Source of the DNA: M269 sp964625615
GTDB lineage: Bacteria > Pseudomonadota > Gammaproteobacteria > Enterobacterales > Alteromonadaceae
Length of the DNA: 15,076 bases
Assembly (NCBI GenBank): GCA_964625615.1
Contig: CAZVDU010000098.1
Coordinates: forward strand, 1 to 15,076
Reading direction: 5' to 3'
Made by a program: the position numbers and the translations under genes. Positions 12,849 to 15,076 of the stretch are shown here, piece after piece. The notes under the pieces were generated by a model, which saw nothing but the letters and a program-made list of their open reading frames with translations, was not told where the DNA came from and made no database searches. Numbering within the stretch: position 1 is the stretch's first letter; every line of letters begins with the position of its first letter.

Positions 12849-14819
12849 ATGCGCTTGATAGTTTTGGGCATCGTGCTGTTCGTTTTTTTTATTAATCCTG
12901 TGAATGGGATGGCAGATCGTGTCGAAAACTTCCGATTACTTGATCAAGCGCATTCATCTCACGAGCTCTACTACCATAAAGACGCAAAAGCCGTTGTACT
13001 GATGGTAACGATGAACGGTTGCCCGATTGTACGCAATATGTTGCCTGACTTGAGGAAGATTCGAGCACGATTCGGTGATAACGTTGAGTTCAAGCTAATC
13101 AATTCTAGCCTGCAAGACAATTATGCAAGTATTCGCCAAGAAGTTGCAGATTTTGGTATTGATTTCCCTGTTTTGGTCGATGAAACACAGCTTATTGGTG
13201 AAGTGCTTGAGTTAGATCGAAGTGGTGAAGTGTTAGTTATTGATACGGGAAATTGGAATATTATATATCGTGGCCCCGTGAATGACAGAGTGGGCTACGA
13301 AGTCCAACGCGACGAGGCTAGAGAGAATTACCTAGCAGATGCTCTTGAGGCTGTTATCGACGGACGGCCAGTTGTTGTGCCTCAGCGAGATACCTTCGGT
13401 TGTCTTATTAATTTCCCAGAGCGTGGGCAAAAGAGTGAACATGCTCAAATCAGTTATACGGAGACTATTGTCCCCATCTTGAAAGAACGTTGTGTGTCAT
13501 GTCACGTGCCAAATGGCATTGGTCCTTGGGCAATGACCAGCTATGACATGGTTAAAGGTTTTTCACCTATGATTCGCGAGGTTATTCGTACAAGGCGTAT
13601 GCCACCATGGGAAGTCGATACGAGCCTTACAGGAATACACAATGCGCGAGGGCTAACAGTAGAAGAGCGTAAAACGCTCGTGCACTGGATTGAAGCGGGA
13701 TCACCACGGGGCGATGGGGATGATCCATTGTTGGCTGTGAAACCACTTGAAAAAGGTTGGCCATTAGGCGAACCGGATCTGGTTGTTGAAGGTCCGGCAT
13801 TTACTGTCCCTGCAACAGGTATTATCGAATATCAATACCCGGCAATCCCTAACCCATTAAATCGTGATGTCTGGGTTAGAGCTGTCAGTATTCAACCTGG
13901 TGAGACGAAAGCCGTTCACCATGTACTTATAGGCACGAGTGAACAAGAGATACCGGCTGGTGAGCAACGTTTAGATGCGGTGTTTCAAAACTACTTGATG
14001 GGGTATGCACCGGGTGCAGAATCTTATGTTTACCCTGAAGGTACGGGCGTGTTGGTTAAAGCTGGTGGGCAAATCCATCTGCAAATGCACTACACTTCAT
14101 ATGGACGAGAATCAACGGATGTGTCTAAAGTTGCGTTGTACTTTCATGATGAAGTACCGACCTACAACCTTCGACAACAAGTAGTGATTGGGTTTGATTT
14201 GCAGATCCCACCAGGAGAGGCACGTCACGAGGAGCGTGCATACTTCGAATTTGACCAACCAGCTATTATTTATAGTTTGTTCCCCCATGCACATTATCGT
14301 GGTGTTGAAACTCGTTTTGATGTGCATCTTCCAGACGGCACGGTTGAACCTTTACTGCATATCCCTCGTTATGATTTTAATTGGCAACATACGTACACCT
14401 TGGCTGAACCAGTGAAAGTACCAGCAGGTTCACGATTGGTGCATCGCAGTGTGTATGATAATAGTGCCGCCAATCCTGCGAATCCTGATCCGGCGAGAAG
14501 CGTCTCTTGGGGATTGCAGTCAAAAGATGAAATGCTCTATGGCGGATTCTTCTTCCGATGGGAAAATGGAACGTCTGATAATCCCGTTCACGATGAACTC
14601 AACTTCCAGATAGCTCAGTTTTATGGTGCTTTGGACAATGATTTTAATGGTACGTTAGAGCTGAATGAAATGCCGCGGTGGTTGCGTCAACCTTTTGAAG
14701 CAGGTCAGCTAGCGCAATTTGATACAAATAATGATAACGCGTTAAGTCATCCCGAATATAGAGCTTTCACTGAGTATAGAAGGGCGCAAAGTGCTAGACG
14801 AAAAGAAGGTACTGATTAA
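12849..14819 (+). CDS. Exported thioredoxin-like / c-haem / PHM-like copper / EF-hand oxidoreductase
   Basis: A 656-residue protein with signal peptide (about 1-20) and four parts. (1) A thioredoxin-fold domain (about 25-180) with a single active-site cysteine, C58 in NGCPIV, and no CXXC; C185 follows in FGCLINF. (2) A c-type haem site, CVSCH (215-219), with a later RRMPPW (249-254) whose Met may be the axial ligand. (3) A peptidylglycine monooxygenase-like copper region (about 310-575). By alignment with PHM, H357/H358 (AVHHVL) and H414 (LQMHY) match the CuH site, and H480/H482 (PHAHYRG) with M562 (DEMLYG) match the CuM site, so all six ligands are present. (4) Two EF-hand loops, D596-E607 and D625-E636, likely to bind calcium. 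It acts in the periplasm or outside and probably carries out copper-dependent oxidation fed by the haem; the substrate is unknown. It starts 76 bases after the kinase gene with a good ribosome binding site. Confidence 0.87.
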   Translation: MRLIVLGIVLFVFFINPVNGMADRVENFRLLDQAHSSHELYYHKDAKAVVLMVTMNGCPIVRNMLPDLRKIRARFGDNVEFKLINSSLQDNYASIRQEVADFGIDFPVLVDETQLIGEVLELDRSGEVLVIDTGNWNIIYRGPVNDRVGYEVQRDEARENYLADALEAVIDGRPVVVPQRDTFGCLINFPERGQKSEHAQISYTETIVPILKERCVSCHVPNGIGPWAMTSYDMVKGFSPMIREVIRTRRMPPWEVDTSLTGIHNARGLTVEERKTLVHWIEAGSPRGDGDDPLLAVKPLEKGWPLGEPDLVVEGPAFTVPATGIIEYQYPAIPNPLNRDVWVRAVSIQPGETKAVHHVLIGTSEQEIPAGEQRLDAVFQNYLMGYAPGAESYVYPEGTGVLVKAGGQIHLQMHYTSYGRESTDVSKVALYFHDEVPTYNLRQQVVIGFDLQIPPGEARHEERAYFEFDQPAIIYSLFPHAHYRGVETRFDVHLPDGTVEPLLHIPRYDFNWQHTYTLAEPVKVPAGSRLVHRSVYDNSAANPANPDPARSVSWGLQSKDEMLYGGFFFRWENGTSDNPVHDELNFQIAQFYGALDNDFNGTLELNEMPRWLRQPFEAGQLAQFDTNNDNALSHPEYRAFTEYRRAQSARRKEGTD

Positions 14820-15076
14820 TAAATATTATGCTCGGTGACTATGAAAGCCGCTTTATTTAGGGAATATAGAAATATGTATTTATTACTATAAAAGTAGCAG
14901 GTTATATTGCAGTTGGCGTTTAATCTTGGATTTGCTGCCCAAACATTGCTCAAAACATATATTTTTTGCGCTCATCTGAGTGAATTTAACGGTGTATAAG
15001 AAATACTTTAGAAAATGCTATTTTTTTGGTGTTTGATGTGTTGACTTCCTATTTCATACGTTTAGAATGCGCATCC
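14820..15076. other. AT-rich tail without a visible gene
   Basis: No open frame with a credible start and no strong hairpin was found after the stop at 14819. The sequence probably holds the terminator of the large redox gene and the promoter of the next gene outside the window. Confidence 0.4.

Overview
The window looks like chromosomal DNA of a Gram-negative, probably marine gammaproteobacterium. The evidence is moderate-to-low GC, many exported proteins with ordinary signal peptides, a PEP-CTERM surface protein, a CheX/MCP-type chemotaxis pair, periplasmic cytochromes and an OmpR/EnvZ-type two-component pair. No rRNA, tRNA, CRISPR array, prophage or intact insertion sequence was seen. The genus is not determined.

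Layout. (1) 1-1290, minus strand: a CheX-like gene that runs off the left edge, translationally coupled (TAATG) to a minimal membrane-anchored MCP signalling protein. (2) 1291-1878: a gap with no convincing gene. (3) 1879-2616, minus: a PEP-CTERM protein with a downstream hairpin. Upstream lie a good sigma-54 promoter match and a TAGTGT-N11-ACACTA dyad placed like an activator site. (4) 3038-3532, minus: a small monohaem cytochrome c. (5) 3834-4856, minus: an exported LamG/concanavalin-like protein. (6) 5041-5319, plus: a doubtful small coiled-coil protein ending in a hairpin. (7) 5437-6273, plus: a membrane-bound LytTR regulator, followed by a likely two-gene unit, 6419-7255 (exported, LolA-like in appearance) and 7303-8319 (exported two-lobe aspartic protease). 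(8) 8378-10150, minus: an animal-type haem peroxidase, convergent with the protease across a long bidirectional terminator. (9) 10578-12772, plus: an OmpR-family response regulator and histidine kinase. (10) 12849-14819, plus: a large exported thioredoxin-like / c-haem / PHM-like copper / EF-hand protein. The last 257 bases hold no visible gene.

How the genes may work together (inference). The right half is the most coherent part. A two-component system sits between a secreted haem peroxidase and a secreted copper/haem oxidoreductase, and the 427-bp intergenic region it shares with the peroxidase carries two different short repeat families that could be regulator sites. The middle part pairs a membrane LytTR regulator with two exported proteins behind a 13-bp palindrome. 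The left part combines a chemotaxis accessory pair with a surface protein whose promoter fits the known dependence of PEP-CTERM genes on RpoN and a PrsK/PrsR-type system. No exosortase is present here.
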